64,000 bases of DNA, from assembly GCA_958298945.1 (NCBI GenBank), contig OY282608.1, positions 75,936,806 through 76,000,805 on the forward strand, given 5' to 3'. Position numbers and translations under genes: made by a program. Source of the stretch: Atherix ibis (taxonomy: Eukaryota > Arthropoda > Insecta > Diptera > Athericidae). Positions 44,901 to 57,200 of the stretch are shown piece by piece (the first letter of the stretch is position 1; each line of letters begins with the position of its first letter). Below the pieces are notes generated by a model. The model was not told the DNA's origin. It saw only the letters and a program-made list of their open reading frames with translations, and searched no databases.

Positions 44901-47900
44901 TTTGTTGGTTTGTTGGTTTGTTGGTTTGTTGGTTTGTTGGTTTGTTGGTTTGTTGGTTTGTTGGTTTGTTCGTTTGTTGGTTTTTTGGTTGTTTGGTTTG
45001 TTGGTTTGTTGGTTTGTTGGTTTGTTGGTTTGTTGGTTTGTTGGGTTGTTGGCTTGTTGGCTTGTTGGTTTGTTGGTTTGTTTGCTTGTTGGTTTGTTGG
45101 TTTGTTGGTTTGTTAACTTGTTGGTTTGTTGGTTGGTTGGTTTGTTTGTTTGTTGGTTACTTGGTTTGTTGGTTTGTTGGTTTGTTGGCTTGTCGGTTTG
45201 TTGGTTTGTTGGTTTGTTGGTTTGTTGGTTTGTTGGTTTGTTTGTTTGTAGGTTTGGTCGTTTGTTGACTTGTTGGTTTGTTGGCTTGTTGGCTTGTTGA
45301 TTTGTTGGTTTGTTGTCTTGTTGGTTTGTTCGTTTGCTGGTTTGTTGGCTTTTTGGTTTGTTGGTTTGTTAGTTTGTTTGTTTGTTGGTTTGTTCGTTTA
45401 TTTGTTTGTTGGTTACTTGGTTTTTTGGTTTGCTGGTTTGTTGGCTTATTGGCTTGTTGGTTTGTTGGTTTGTTGGTTTGTTGATTTGTTGGTTTATTTG
45501 TTTGTTGGTTTGTTTGTTTGTTGGTTTGTTTGTTTGTTGGTTTGTTCGTTTGTTGGTTTGTTGGTTACTTGGTTTGTTGGTTTGTTGGTTTGTTGGTTTG
45601 TTGGTTTGTTGGTTTGTTGGTTTGTTGGTTTGTTGGTTTGTTGGTTTGTTGGTTTGTTGGTTTGTTGGTTTGTTGGTTTGTTGGTTTGTTGGTTTGTTGG
45701 TTTGTTGGTTTGTTGGTTTGTTGGTTTGTTTGTTTGTTAGTTTGTTGGTTTGTTCGTTTGTTCGTTTGTTCGTTTGTTGGTTTGTTGGTTTGTTGGTTTG
45801 TTGGTTTGTTCGTTTGTTGGTTTGTTGGTTTGCTGATTTGTTCGTTTGTTCGTTTGTTGATTTTTTCGTTTGTTGGTTTGTTGGTTTATTGGTTTATTTG
45901 TTTGTTGGTTTGTTGGCTTGTTGGTTTGTTGGCTTGTTGGTTTGTTGGTTTGTTGGTTTGTTGGTTTATTTGTTTGTTGGTTTGTTGGTTTGTTGGTTTG
46001 TTCGTTTGTTGGTTTGTTGGTTTGTTGGTTTGTTGGTTTGCTGGTTTATTGGCTTGTTGGTTTGTTGGTTTGTGGGTTTGTTAGTTTGTTTGTTTGTTCG
46101 TTTGTTGGTTTTTTGGTTTATTGGTATGTTAGTTTGTTGGTTTGTTGGTTTGTTGATTTGTTGGTTTGTTGGTTTGTTGGTTTGTTGGCTTGTTGGTTTG
46201 TTCGTTTGTTGGCTTGTTGGTTTGTTGGTTTGTTGGCTTATTGGTTTGTTGGTTTGTTGGTTTGTTGGTTTGTTGGTTTGTTGGTTTGTTCGTTTGTTGG
46301 TTTGTTGGTTTGTTTGTTTGTTGGTTTTTTGGTTTGTTGGTTTGTTGGTTTGTTGGTCTGTTGGTTTGTAGGTTTGTTGGTTTGTTGGTTTGTTGGTTTG
46401 TTCGTTTGTTAATTTGTTGGTTTGTTGGTTTGTTGGTTTGTTGGTTTGTTGGTTTGTTGGTTTGTTGGTTTGTTGGTTTGTTGGTTTGTTGGTTTGTTCG
46501 TTTGTTGGTTTTTTGGTTTTTTGGTTTGTTGGTTTGTTGGTTTGTTGGTTTGTTGGTTTGTTGGTTTGTTGGGTTGTTGGCTTGTTGGCTTGTTGGTTTG
46601 TTGGTTTGTTTGTTTGTTGGCTTGTTGGCTTGTTGGTTTGTTTGCTTGTTGGTTTGTTGGTTTGTTGGTTTGTTGGTTTGTTGGTTTAATGGTTTGTTCG
46701 TTTGTTGGCTTGTTGGTTTGTTGGCTTGTTGGCTTGTTGGTTTGTTGGTTTGTTGGTTTGTTGGTTTGTTAGTTTGTTGGTTCGTTGGTTTGTTGGCTTG
46801 TTGGTTTGTTGGTTTGTTGGTTTGTTGGTTTGTTGCTTTGTTGGTTTGTTAACTTGTTGGTTTGTTGGTTGGTTGGTTTGTTGGTTTGTTGGTTAATTTG
46901 TTTGTTGGTTTGTTGGTTTGTTGGTTTGTTTGTTTGTTCGTTTGTTCGTTTGTTGGTTTTTTGGTTTGTTGGTTTGTTGGTTTGTTGGTTTATTTGTTTG
47001 TTGGTTTGTTGGCTTGTTGGTTTGTTCGCTTGTTGGTTTGGTGGTTTGTTGTTTTGTTGGTTTTTTGGTTCGTTGGTTTGTTGGTTTGTTGGTTTGTTGG
47101 TTTGTTGGTTTTTTGGTTTGGTGGTTTGTTGGTTTGTTGGTTTGTGGGTTTGTTAGTTTGTTTGTTTGTTCGTTTGTTGGTTTTTTGGTTTGTTGGTTTG
47201 TTGGTTTGTTGGTTTGTTGGTTTGTTAGTTTGTTGGTTTTCTGGCTTGTTGGTTTGTTCGTTTGTAGGCTTGTTGGCTTGTTGGTTTTTTTGTTTGTTGG
47301 CTTATTGGTTTGTTGGTTTGTTGGTTTGTTCGTTTGTTGGTTTGTTGGTTTGTTGGTTTGTTCGTTTGTTGGTTTGTTGGTTTGTTTGTTTGTTGGTTTT
47401 TTGGTTTGTTGGTTTGTTGGTTTGTTGGTCTGTTGGTTTGTAGGTTTGTTGGTTTGTTGGTTTGTTGGTTCGTTGGTTTGTTGGTTTGTTGGCTTGTTGG
47501 TTTGTTGGTTTGTTGGTTTGGTGGTTTGTTGTTTTGTTGGTTTTTTGGTTCGTTGGTTTGTTGGTTTGTTGGTTTGTTGGTTTGTTGGTTTGTTGGTTTG
47601 TTGGTTTGTTGGTTTGTTGGTTTGTTGGTTTGTTGGTTTGTTGGTTTGTTGGTTTGTTGGTTTGTTGGTTTGTTGGTTTTTGGTTTGTTTGTTTTTTGGT
47701 TTGTTGGTTTGTTGGTTTGTTGGTTTGTTGGTTTGTTGGTTTGTTAGTTTGTTTGTTTGTTCGGTTGTTGGTTTTTTGGTTTGTTGGTTTGTTGGTTTGT
47801 TGGTTTGTTGGTTTGTTGGTTTGTTGGTTTGTTGGTTTGTTGGTTTGTTGGTTTGTTGGCTTGTTGGTTTGTTGGTTTGTTAGTTTTTTGGCTTGTTGGC

Positions 47901-48100
47901 TTGTTGGTTTGTTGGTTTGTTGGCTTATTGGTTTGTTGGTTTGTTGGTTTGTTCGTTTGTTGGTTTGTTGATTTGTTGGTTTGTTCGTTTGTTGGTTTGT
48001 TGGTTTGTTTGTTTGTTGGTTTTTTGGTTTGTTGGTTTGTTGGTCTGTTGGTTTGTAGGTTTGTTGGTTTGTTGGTTTGTTCGTTTGTTGGTTTGTTAGT
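38901..48100. repeat. HOR block with steps of 1641, 1784 and 2599 bp
   Basis: The GGTTTGGTCG mark has its C at about 39235, 40876, 42660 and 45259. TTGTCTTG, unique to this block, has its C at 40934, 42718 and 45317 (1784 and 2599 bp). Interleaved with this, the TTTATTAGTTTG mark (41217/43865), GGCATG (41430/44070), TTATTGGTATG (41956/44603) and GTTAATTTG (42244/44891) are displaced 2640-2648 bp. The right part (46.0-48.1 kb) carries GTTAATTTG at 46411 and GTTAAC at 46848, the same 437-bp spacing as in the two 3865-bp copies at 31.9-32.4 and 35.8-36.2 kb. Confidence 0.82.
45569..45730. repeat. Perfect run of about 20 identical octamers
   Basis: From the GGTTACTTGG mark to the next TTTGTTTG the sequence is uninterrupted TTGGTTTG, about 162 bp, the longest pure run I noticed. 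Its counterpart 2599 bp upstream (42970-43106) is three units shorter: the marker displacement goes from 2599 bp before the run to 2623 bp after it. Confidence 0.82.
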
Positions 48101-50220
48101 TTTGTTCGTTTGTTGGTTTGCTGGTTTGTTGGATTGTTGGTTTGTTAGTTTGTTGGTTTGTTGGTTTGTTTGTTTGTTGGTTTGTTGGTTTCTTCGTTTG
48201 TTGGTTTTATTGGTTTGATGGTTTGTTGGTTTGTCGGTTTATTGGTTTGTTTGTTTGTTGGTTTGTTGGCTTGTTGGCTTGTTGGTTTGTTGGTTTATTG
48301 GTTTATTGGTTTGTTGGTTTGTTGGTTTGTTGGTTTGTTGGCTTGTTGGTTTGTTGGTTTGTTGGTTTGTTTGTTTGTTGGCTTGTTCGTTTGTTGCCTT
48401 GTTGGCTTGTTGGCTTATTGGTTTGTTGGTTTGTTGGTTTGTTGGTTTGTTGTTTTGTTGGTTTGTTGGTTTGTTGGTTTGTTGGTTTGTTGGTTTGTTG
48501 GTTTGTTGGTTTGTTGGTTTGTTGGTTTGTTTGTTTGTTGGCTTGTTCGTTTGTTGCCTTGTTGGCTTGTTGGCTTATTGGTTTGTTGGTTTGTTGGTTT
48601 CTTCGTTTGTTGGGTTGTTGGTTTGTTGGTTTGTTCGTTTGTTCGTTTGTTGGTTTGTTGGTTTGTTGGTTTGTTGGTTTTTTGATTTGTCGGTTTGTTG
48701 GTTTGTTTGTTTGTTAGTTTGTTGGTTTCTTCGTTTGTTGGTTTGTTGGTTTGTTGGTTTGTTCGTTTATTGGTTTTTTGGTTTGTTGGTTTGTTGGTTT
48801 GTTGGTTTGTTAAGTTGTTGGCTTGTTGGCTTGTTGGTTTGTTGGTTTGTTTGTTTGTTGGCTTGTTGGCTTGTTGGTTTGTTTGTTTGTTGGTTTGTTG
48901 GTTTGTTGGTTTGTTGGTTTGTTGGTTTATTCGTTTGTTGGCTTGTTGGTTTGTTGGCTTGTTGGCTTTTTGGTTTGTTGGTTTGTTGGTTTGTTGGTTT
49001 GTTGGTTTGTTGGTTTGTTGGCTTGTTGGTTTGTTGGTTTGTTGGTTTGTTGGTTTGTTGGTTTGTTGGTTTGTTGGTTTGTTGGTTTGTTGGTTTGTTG
49101 CTTTGTTGGTTTGTTAACTTGTTGGTTTGTTGGTTGGTTGGTTTGTTGGTTTGTTGGTAACTTGGTTTGTTGGTTTGTTGGTTTGTTGGCTTGTCGGTTT
49201 GTTGGTTTGTTGGTTTGTTGGTTTGTTGGTTTGTTGGTTTGTTGGTTTGTTGGTTTGTTGGTTTGTTGGTTTGTTGGTTTGTTTGTTTGTAGGTTTGGTC
49301 GTTTGTTGACTTGTTGGTTTGTTGGCTTGTTGGCTTGTTGATTTGTTGGTTTGTTGGCTTGTTGGTTTGTTCGTTTGCTGGTTTGTTGGTTTGTTGGTTT
49401 GTTAGTTTGTAAGTTTGTTTGTTTGTTGGTTTGTTCGTTTATATGTTTGTTGGTTACTTGGTTTGTTGGTTTGATGGTTTGTTGGCTTGTTGGCTTGTTG
49501 GTTTGTTGGTTTGTTGGTTTGTTGATTTGTTGGTTTATTTGTTTGTTGGTTTGTTTGTTTGTTGGTTTGTTTGTTTGTTGGTTTGTTCGTTTGTTGGTTT
49601 GTTGGTTAGTTGGTTTGTTGGTTTGTTGGTTTGTTGGTTTGTTGGTTTGTTCGTTTGTTCGTTTGTTCGTTTGTTCGTTTGTTGGTTTGTTGGTTTGTTG
49701 GTTTGTTGGTTTGTTGGTTTGTTAGTTTGTTCGTTTGTTGGTTTGTTGGTTTGTTGGTTTGTTGGTTTGTTCGTTTGTTGGTTTGTTGGTTTGTTGGTTT
49801 GTTGGTTTGTTGGTTTGTTGGTTTGTTGGTTTGTTGGTTTGTTCGTTTGTTCGTTTGTTGCCATGTTGGTTTGTTGGTTTGTTGGTTACTTGGTTTGTTG
49901 GTTTGTTGGTTTGTTGGTTTGTTGGTTTGTTGGTTTGTTGGTTTGTTGGTTTGTTGGTTTGTTGGTTTGTTGGTTTGTTGGTTTGTTGGTTTGTTGGTTT
50001 GTTGGTTTGTTCGTTTGTTCGTTTGTTCGTTTGTTGGTTTGTTGGTTAGTTGGTTTGTTGGTTTGTTGGTTTGTTGGTTTGTTGGTTTGTTGGTTTGTTG
50101 GTTTGTTGGTTTGTTGGTTTGTTGGTTTGTTGGTTTGTTGGTTTGTTCGTTTGTTGGTTTGTTGGTTTGTTCGTTTGTTGGTTTGTTGGTTTGTTGATTT
50201 GTTCGTTTGTTCGTTTGTTG
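48101..50220. repeat. Module D/E copy 2
   Basis: Repeats the ordered markers of the 36.8-kb copy: TTTTGTTCG (48107), GGATTG (48133), GGTTTTATTGG (48209), GTTGCCTTG (48397 and again 48557), GTTAAC (49113), GGTTTGGTCG (49292), GTAAG (49411), GATGG (49474) and GCCATG (49861). Displacement from copy 1 is 11339 bp at the left, 11179 bp at GTTGCCTTG and 11191 bp from GTTAAC to GATGG. At GCCATG it is 11126 bp because copy 1 has extra units and a one-base slip there. Confidence 0.85.
48360..48600. repeat. 160-bp (20-unit) local duplication of the GTTGCCTTG mark
   Basis: The run TTGGCTTGTTCG followed by GTTGCCTTG and a GGCTTATTGG occurs twice, with GCC at 48397 and 48557. The displacement is 160 bp, exactly 20 units. 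The related copies near 37.2 and 54.6 kb have the mark only once. Confidence 0.82.
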
Positions 50221-53200
50221 GCATGTTGGTTTGTTGGCTTGTTGGCTTGTTGGTTTGTTGGTTTGTTGGTATGCTGGTTTGTTGGTTTGTTGGCTTGTTG
50301 GTTTCTTGGTTTGTTGGTTTGTTGGTTTGTTGGTTTGTTGGTTTGTTGGTTTGTTTGTTTGTTCGTTTGTTGGTTTTTTGGTTTGTTGGTTTGTTGGTTT
50401 GTTGGTTTGTTGGTTTGTTGGTTTGTTGGTTTGTTGGTTTGTTCGTTTGTTGGTTTGTTGGTTTGCTGATTTGTTCGTTTGTTCGTTTGTTGATTTTTTC
50501 GTTTGTTGGTTTGTTGGTTTATTGGTTTATTTGTTTGTTGGTTTGTTGGCTTGTTGGTTTGTTGGCTTGTTGGTTTGTTGGTTTGTTGGTTTGTTGGTTT
50601 ATTTGTTTGTTGGTTTGTTGGTTTGTTGGTTTGTTCGTTTGTTGGTTTGTTGGTTTGTTGGTTTGTTGGTTTGCTGGTTTGTTGGCTTGTTGGTTTGTTG
50701 GTTTGTGGGTTTGTTAGTTTGTTTGTTTGTTCGTTTGTTGGTTTTTTGGTTTGTTGGTATGTTGGTTTGTTGGTTTGTTGGTTTGTTGATTTGTTGGTTT
50801 GTTGGTTTGTTTGTTTGTTCGTTTGTTGGCTTGTTGGCTTGTTGGTTTGTTGGTTTGTTGGCTTATTGGTTTGTTGGTTTGTTGGTTTGTTCGTTTGTTA
50901 GTTTGTTGGTTTGTTGGTTTGTTCGTTTGTTGGTTTGTTGGTTTGTTTGTGTGTTGGTTTTTTGTTTTGTTGGTTTGTTGGTTTGTTGGTCTGTTGGTTT
51001 GTAGGTTTGTTGGTTTGTTGGTTTGTTGGTTTGTTCGTTTGTTAATTTGTTGGTTTGTTGGTTTGTTGGTTTGTTGGTTTGTTGGTTTGTTGGTTTGTTG
51101 GTTTGTTGGTTTGTTCGTTTGTTGGTTTTTTGGTTTTTTGGTTTGTTGGTTTGTTGGTTTGTTGGTTTGTTGGTTTGTTGGTTTGTTGGTTTGTTGGTTT
51201 GTTGGGTTGTTGGCTTGTTGGCTTGTTGGTTTGTTGGTTTGTTTGTTTGTTGGCTTGTTGGTTTGTTGGTTTGTTTGCTTGTTGGTTTGTTGGTTTGTTG
51301 GTTTGTTGGTTTGTTGGGTTGTTGGTTTGTTCATTTGTTGGCTTGTTGGCTTGTTGGTTTGTTGGCTTGTTGGCTTGTTGGTTTGTTGGTTTGTTGGTTT
51401 GTTGGTTTGTTGGTTTGTTGGTTTGTTGGTTTGTTGGCTTGTTGGTTTGTTGGTTTATTGGTTTGTTAGTTTGTTGGTTTGTTGCTTTGTTGGTTTGTTA
51501 ACTTGTTGGTTTGTTGGTTGGTTGGTTTGTTGGTTTGTTGGTTAATTTGTTTGTTGGTTTGTTGGTTTGTTTGTTTGTTCGTTTGTTCGTTTGTTGGTTT
51601 TTTGGTTTGTTAGTTTGTTGGTTTGTTGGTTTATTTGTTTGTTGGTTTGCTGGCTTGTTGGTTTGTTCGCTTGTTGGTTTGGTGGTTTGTTGTTTTGTTG
51701 GTTTTTTGGTTCGTTGGTTTGTTGGTTTGTTGGTTTGTTGGTTTGTTGGTTTGTTGGTTTGTTGGTTTTTTGGTTTGTTGGTTTGTTGGTTTGTTGGTTT
51801 GTGGGTTTGTTAGTTTGTTTGTTTGTTCGTTTGTTGGTTTTTTGGTTTGTTGGTTTGTTGGTTTGTTGGTTTGTTGGTTTGTTGGTTTATTGGTTTGTTG
51901 GTTTGTTGGTTTTTTGGCTTGTTGGTTTGTTCGTTTGTTGGCTTGTTGGCTTGTTGGTTTTTTGGTTTGTTGGCTTATTGGTTTGTTGGTTTGTTGGTTT
52001 GTTTGTTTGTTGGTTTGTTGGTTTGTTGGTTTGTTCGTTTGTTGGTTTGTTGGTTTGTTTTTTTGTTGGTTTTTTGGTTTGTTGGTTTGTTGGTTTGTTG
52101 GTTTGTTGGTTTGTTGGTTTGTTGGTTTGTTGGTTTGTTGGTTTGTTCGTTTGTTGGTTTGTTGGTTTGCTGATTTGTTCGTTTGTTCGTTTGTTGATTT
52201 TTTTGTTTGTTGGTTTGTTGGTTTATTGGTTTATTTGTTTGTTGGTTTGTTGGCTTGTTGGTTTGTTGGTTTGTTGGTTTGTTGGTTTGTTGGTTTATTT
52301 GTTTGTTGGTTTGTTGGTTTGTTGGTTTGTTCGTTTGTTGGTTTGTTGGTTTGTTGGTTTGTTGGTTTGTTGGTTTGTGGGTTTGTTAGTTTGTTTGTTT
52401 GTTCGTTTGTTGGTTTTTTGGTTTGTTGGTATGTTGGTTTGTTGGTTTGTTGGTTTGTTGATTTGTTGGTTTGTTGGTTTGTTGGTTTGTTCGTTTGTTG
52501 ACTTGTTGGCTTGTTGGTTTGTTGGTTTTTTGGCTTATTGGTTTGTTGGTTTGTTGGTTTGTTCGTTTGTTAGTTTGTTGGTTTGTTGGTTTGTTCGTTT
52601 GTTGGTTTGTTGGTTGGTTTGTTTGTTGGTTTTTTGGTTTGTTGGTTTGTTGGTTTGTTGGTCTGTTGGTTTATAGGTTTGTTGGTTTGTTGGTTTGTTG
52701 GTTTGTTCGTTTGTTAATTTGTTGGTTTGTTGGTTTGTTGGTTTGTCGGTTTGTTGGTTTGTTGGTTTGTTGGTTTGTTGGTTTGTTCGTTTGTTGGTTT
52801 TTTGGTTTTTTGGTTTGTTGGTTTGTTGGTTTGTTGGTTTGTTGGTTTGTTGGTTTGTTGGTTTGTTGGTTTGTTGGGTTGTTGGCTTGTTGGCTTGTTG
52901 GTTTGTTGGTTTGTTTGTTTGTTGGCTTGTTGGCTTGTTGGTTTGTTGGCTTGTTGGCTTGTTGGTTTGTTGGTTTGTTGGTTTGTTGGTTTGTTGGTTT
53001 GTTGGTTTGTTGGTTTGTTGGCTTGTTGGTTTGTTGGCTTGTTGGCTTGTTGGTTTGTTGGTTTGTTGGTTTGTTGGTTTGTTAACTTGTTGGTTTGTTG
53101 GTTTGTTGGTTGGTTGGTTTGTTGGTTTGTTGGTTAATTTGTTTGTTGGTTTGTTGGTTTGTTTGTTTGTTCGTTTGTTCGTTTGTTGGTTTTTTGGTTT

Positions 53201-54290
53201 GTTGGTTTGTTGGTTTGTTGGTTTATTAGTTTGTTGGTTTGTTGGCTTGTTGGTTTGTTCGCTTGTTGGTTTGGTGGTTTGTTGTTTTGTTGGTTTTTTG
53301 GTTCGTTGGTTTGTTGGTTTGTTGGTTTGTTGGTTTGTTGGTTTGTTGGTTTTTTGGTTTGTTGGTTTGTTGGTTTGTTGGTTTGTGGGTTTGTTAGTTT
53401 GTTTGTTTGTTCGTTTGTAGGTTTTTTGGTTTGTTGGTTTGTTGGTTTGTTGGTTTGTTGGTTTGTTGGTTTATTGGTTTGTTGGTTTGTTGGTTTTTTG
53501 GCTTGTTGGTTTGTTCGTTTGTTGGCTTGTTGGCTTGTTGGTTTTTTGGTTTGTTGGCTTATTGGTTTGTTGGTTTGTTGGTTTGTTTGTTTGTTGGTTT
53601 GTTGGTTTGTTGGTTTGTTCGTTTGTTGGTTTGTTGGTTTGTTTGTTTGTTGGTTTTTTGGTTTGTTGGTTTGTTGGTTTGTTGGTCTGTTGATTTGTAG
53701 GTTTGTTGGTTTGTTGGTTTGTTGGTTTGTTGGTTTGTTGGTTTGTTGGCTTGTTGGTTTGTTGGTTTGTTGGTTTGGTGGTTTGTTGTTTTGTTGGTTT
53801 TTTGGTTCGTTGGTTTGTTGGTTTGTTGGTTTGTTGGTTTGTTGGTTTGTTGGTTTGTTGGTTTGTTGGTTTGTTGGTTTTGTTGGTTTGTTGGTTTGTT
53901 TGTTTTTTGGTTTGTTGGTTTGTTGGTTTGTTGGTTTGTTGGTTTGTTAGTTTGTTTGTTTGTTCGGTTGTTGGTTTTTTGGTTTGTTGGTTTGTTGGTT
54001 TGTTGGTTTGTTGGTTTGTTGGTTTGTTGGTTTGTTGGTTTGTTGGCTTGTTGGTTTGTTGGTTTGTTCGTTTTTTGGCTTGTTGGCTTGTTAGTTTGCT
54101 GGTTTGTTGGCTTATTGGTTTGTTGGTTTGTTGGTTTGTTCGTTTGTTGGTTTGTTGATTTGTTGGTTTGTTCGTTTGTTGGTTTGTTGGTTTGTTTGTT
54201 TGTTGGTTTTTTGGTTTGTTGGTTTGTTGGTCTGTTGGTTTGTAGGTTTGTTGGTTTGTTGGTTTGTTCGTTTGTTCGTTTGTTGGTTTT
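50221..54290. repeat. HOR block with a 1.59-1.67-kb duplication
   Basis: GTTAATTTG (51044/52716) is displaced 1672 bp, GTTAAC (51497/53091) 1594 bp and GGTTTGGTGG (51681/53273) 1592 bp. The change of about 78 bp lies between GTTAATTTG and GTTAAC. The last GGCATG mark of the window is at 50222. The TTTTTTGGTTTGTTGGTATG-type mark occurs near 50.75 and 52.42 kb. No gene is visible. Confidence 0.78.
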
Positions 54291-57200
54291 GTTCGTTTGT
54301 TGGTTTGCTGGTTTGTTGGATTGTTGGTTTGTTAGTTTGTTGGTTTGTTGGTTTGTTTCTTTGTTGGTTTGTTGGTTTCTTCGTTTGTTGGTTTTATTGG
54401 TTTGTTGGTTTGTTGGTTTGTCGGTTTATTGGTTTGTTTGTTTGTTGGCTTGTTGGCTTGTTGGTTTGTTGGTTTATTGGTTTATTGGTTTGTTGGTTTA
54501 TTGGTTTGTTGGCTTGTTGGTTTGTTGGTTTGTTGGTTTGTTGGTTTCTTTGTTTGTTAGCTTGTTCGTTTGTTGCCTTGTTGGTTTGTTGGCTTGTTGG
54601 CTTGTTGGTTTGTTGGTTTGTTGGTTTGTTGGTTTGTTGGTTTGTTGGTTTGTTGGTTTGTTGGTTTGTTGGTTTGTTGGTTTGTTGGTTTGTTGGTTTG
54701 TTGGTTTGTTGGTTTGTTGGTTTGTTGGTTTGTTGGTTTTTTGTTTTGTCGGTTTGTTGGTTTGTTTGTTTGTTGGTTTGTTGGTTTCTTCGTTTGTTGG
54801 GTTGTTGGTTTGTTGGTTTGTTCGTTTGTTCGTTTGTTGGTTTGTTGGTTTGTTGGTTTGTTGGTTTGTTGGTTTTTTTATTTGTCGGTTTGTTGGTTTG
54901 TTTGTTTGTTAGTTTGTTGGTTTCTTCGTTTGTTGGTTTGTTGGTTTGTTGGTTTGTTGGTTTGTTGGTTTGTTGGTTTGTTGGTTTGTTGGTTTTTTGG
55001 CTTGTTGGTTTGTTCGTTTGTTGGCTCGTTGGCTTGTTGGTTTGTTGGTTTGTTGGTTTGTTGGTTTGTTGGTTTGTCGGTTTGTTCGTTTGTTGGTTTG
55101 TTGGTTTGTTTGTTTGTTGTTTTTTTGGTTTGTTGGTTTGTTGGTTTGTTGGTCTGTTGGTTTGTAGGTTTGTTGGTTTGTTGGTTTGTTGGTTTGTTGG
55201 TTTGTTGGTTTGTTCGTTTGTTGGTTTGTTGGTTTGTTGGTTTGTTGGTTTGTTGGTTTGTTGGTTTGTTGGGTTGTTGGCTTGTTGGCTTGTTGGTTTG
55301 TTGGTTTGTTTGTTTGTTGGCTTGTTGGCTTGTTGGTTTGTTTGTTTGTTGGTTTGTTGGTTTGTTGGTTTGTTGGTTTGTTGGTTTGTTGGTTTGTTCG
55401 TTTGTTGGCTTGTTGGTTTGTTGGCTTGTTGGCTAGTTGGTTTGTTGGTTTGTTGGTTTGTTGGTTTGTTGGTTTGTTGGTTTGTTGGTTTGTTGGCTTG
55501 TTGGTTTGTTGGTTTGTTGGTTTGTTGGTTTGTTGGTTTGTTGGTTTGTTGCTTTGTTGGTTTGTTAACTTGTTGGTTTGTTGGTTGGTTGGTTTGTTGG
55601 TTTGTTGGTTACTTGGTTTGTTGGTTTGTTGGTTTGTTGGCTTGTCGGTTTGTCTGTTTATTGGTTTGTTGGTTTGTTGGTTTGTTGGTTACTTGGTTTG
55701 TTGGTTTGTTGGTTTGTTGGCTTGTCGGTTTGTTGGTTTATTGGTTTGTTGGTTTGTTGGTTTGTTGGTTTGTTCGTTTGCTGGTTTGTTGGTTTGTTGG
55801 TTTGTTGGTTTGTTAGTTTGTAAGTTTGTTTGTTTGTTGGTTTGTTCGTTTATTTGTTTGTTGGTTACTTGGTTTGTTGGTTTGATGGTTTGTTGGCTTG
55901 TTGGCTTGTTGGTTTGTTGGTTTGTTGGTTTGTTGATTTGTTGGTTTATTTGTTTGTTGGTTTGTTTGTTTGTTGGTTTGTTTGTTTGTTGGTTTGTTCG
56001 TTTGTTGGTTTGTTGGTTAGTTGGTTTGTTGGTTTGTTGGTTTGTTGGTTTGTTGGTTTGTTGGTTTGTTGGTTTGTTGGTTTGTTGGTTTGTTGGTTTG
56101 TTGGTTTGTTGGTTTGTTGGTTTGTTCGTCTGTTCGTTTGTTCGTTTGTTCGTTTGTTGGTTTGTTGGTTTGTTGGTTTGTTGGTTTGTTGGTTTGTTGG
56201 TTTGTTGGTTTGTTGGTTTGTTGGTTTATTTGTTTGTTGGTTTGTTGGTTTGTTGGTTTGTTCGTTGGTTGGTTTGTTGGTTTGTTGGTTTGTTGGTTTG
56301 CTGGTTTGTTGGCTTGTTGGTTTGTTGACTTGTTGGTTTGTTGGTTGGTTTGTTTGTTGGTTTGTTCGTTTGTTGGCTTGTTGGTTTGTGGGTTTGTTGG
56401 TTTGTTTGTTTGTTCGTTTTTTGGTTTGTTGGTTTGTTGGTTTGTTGGTTTGTTGGTTTGTTCGTTTGTTGGTTTGTTGGTTTGTTGGTTTGCTCATTTG
56501 TTCGTTTGTTCGTTTGTTGGTTTTTTGGTTTGTTGGTTTGTTGGTTTCTTGGTTTATTTGTTTGTTGGTTTGTTGGCTTGTTGGTTTGTTGGCTTGTTGG
56601 TTTGTTGGTTTGTTGGTTTGTTGGTTTATTTGTTTGTTGGTTTGTTGGTTTGTTGGGTTGTTCGTTGGTTGGTTTGTTGGTTTGTTGGTTTGCTGGTTTG
56701 TTGGCTTGTTGGTTTGTTGACTTGTTGGTTTGTTGGTTAGTTTGTTTATTGGTTTGTTCGTTTGTTGGCTTGTTGGTTTATTGGTTTGTTGGCTTGTTGG
56801 TTTGTTGGTTTGTTGGTTTGTTAGTTTGTTGGTTTGTTGGTTTGTTGGTTTGTTGGTTTGTTGGGTTGTTGGTTTGTTGGTTTGTGGGTTTGTTGGTTTT
56901 TTGGTTTGTTGGTTTGTTGGTTCGTTAGTTTGTTGGTTTGTTGGGTTGTTGGCTTGTTGGTTTGTTGGTTTTTTGTTTTGTTGGTTTGTTGGTTTATTTG
57001 TTTGTTTGCTTGTTGGGTTGTTGGTTTGTTTGTTTGTTGGTTTTTTGGTTAATTTGTTTGTTGGTTTGTTGGTTTGTTGGTTTGTTTGTTTGTTGGTTGG
57101 TTCGTTTGTTGGCTTGTTGGTTTGTTGGTTTGTTGGCTTGTTGGTTTGTTGGTTTGTTGGTTTGGTGGTTTGTTGTTTTGTTGGTTTTTTGGTTCGTTGG

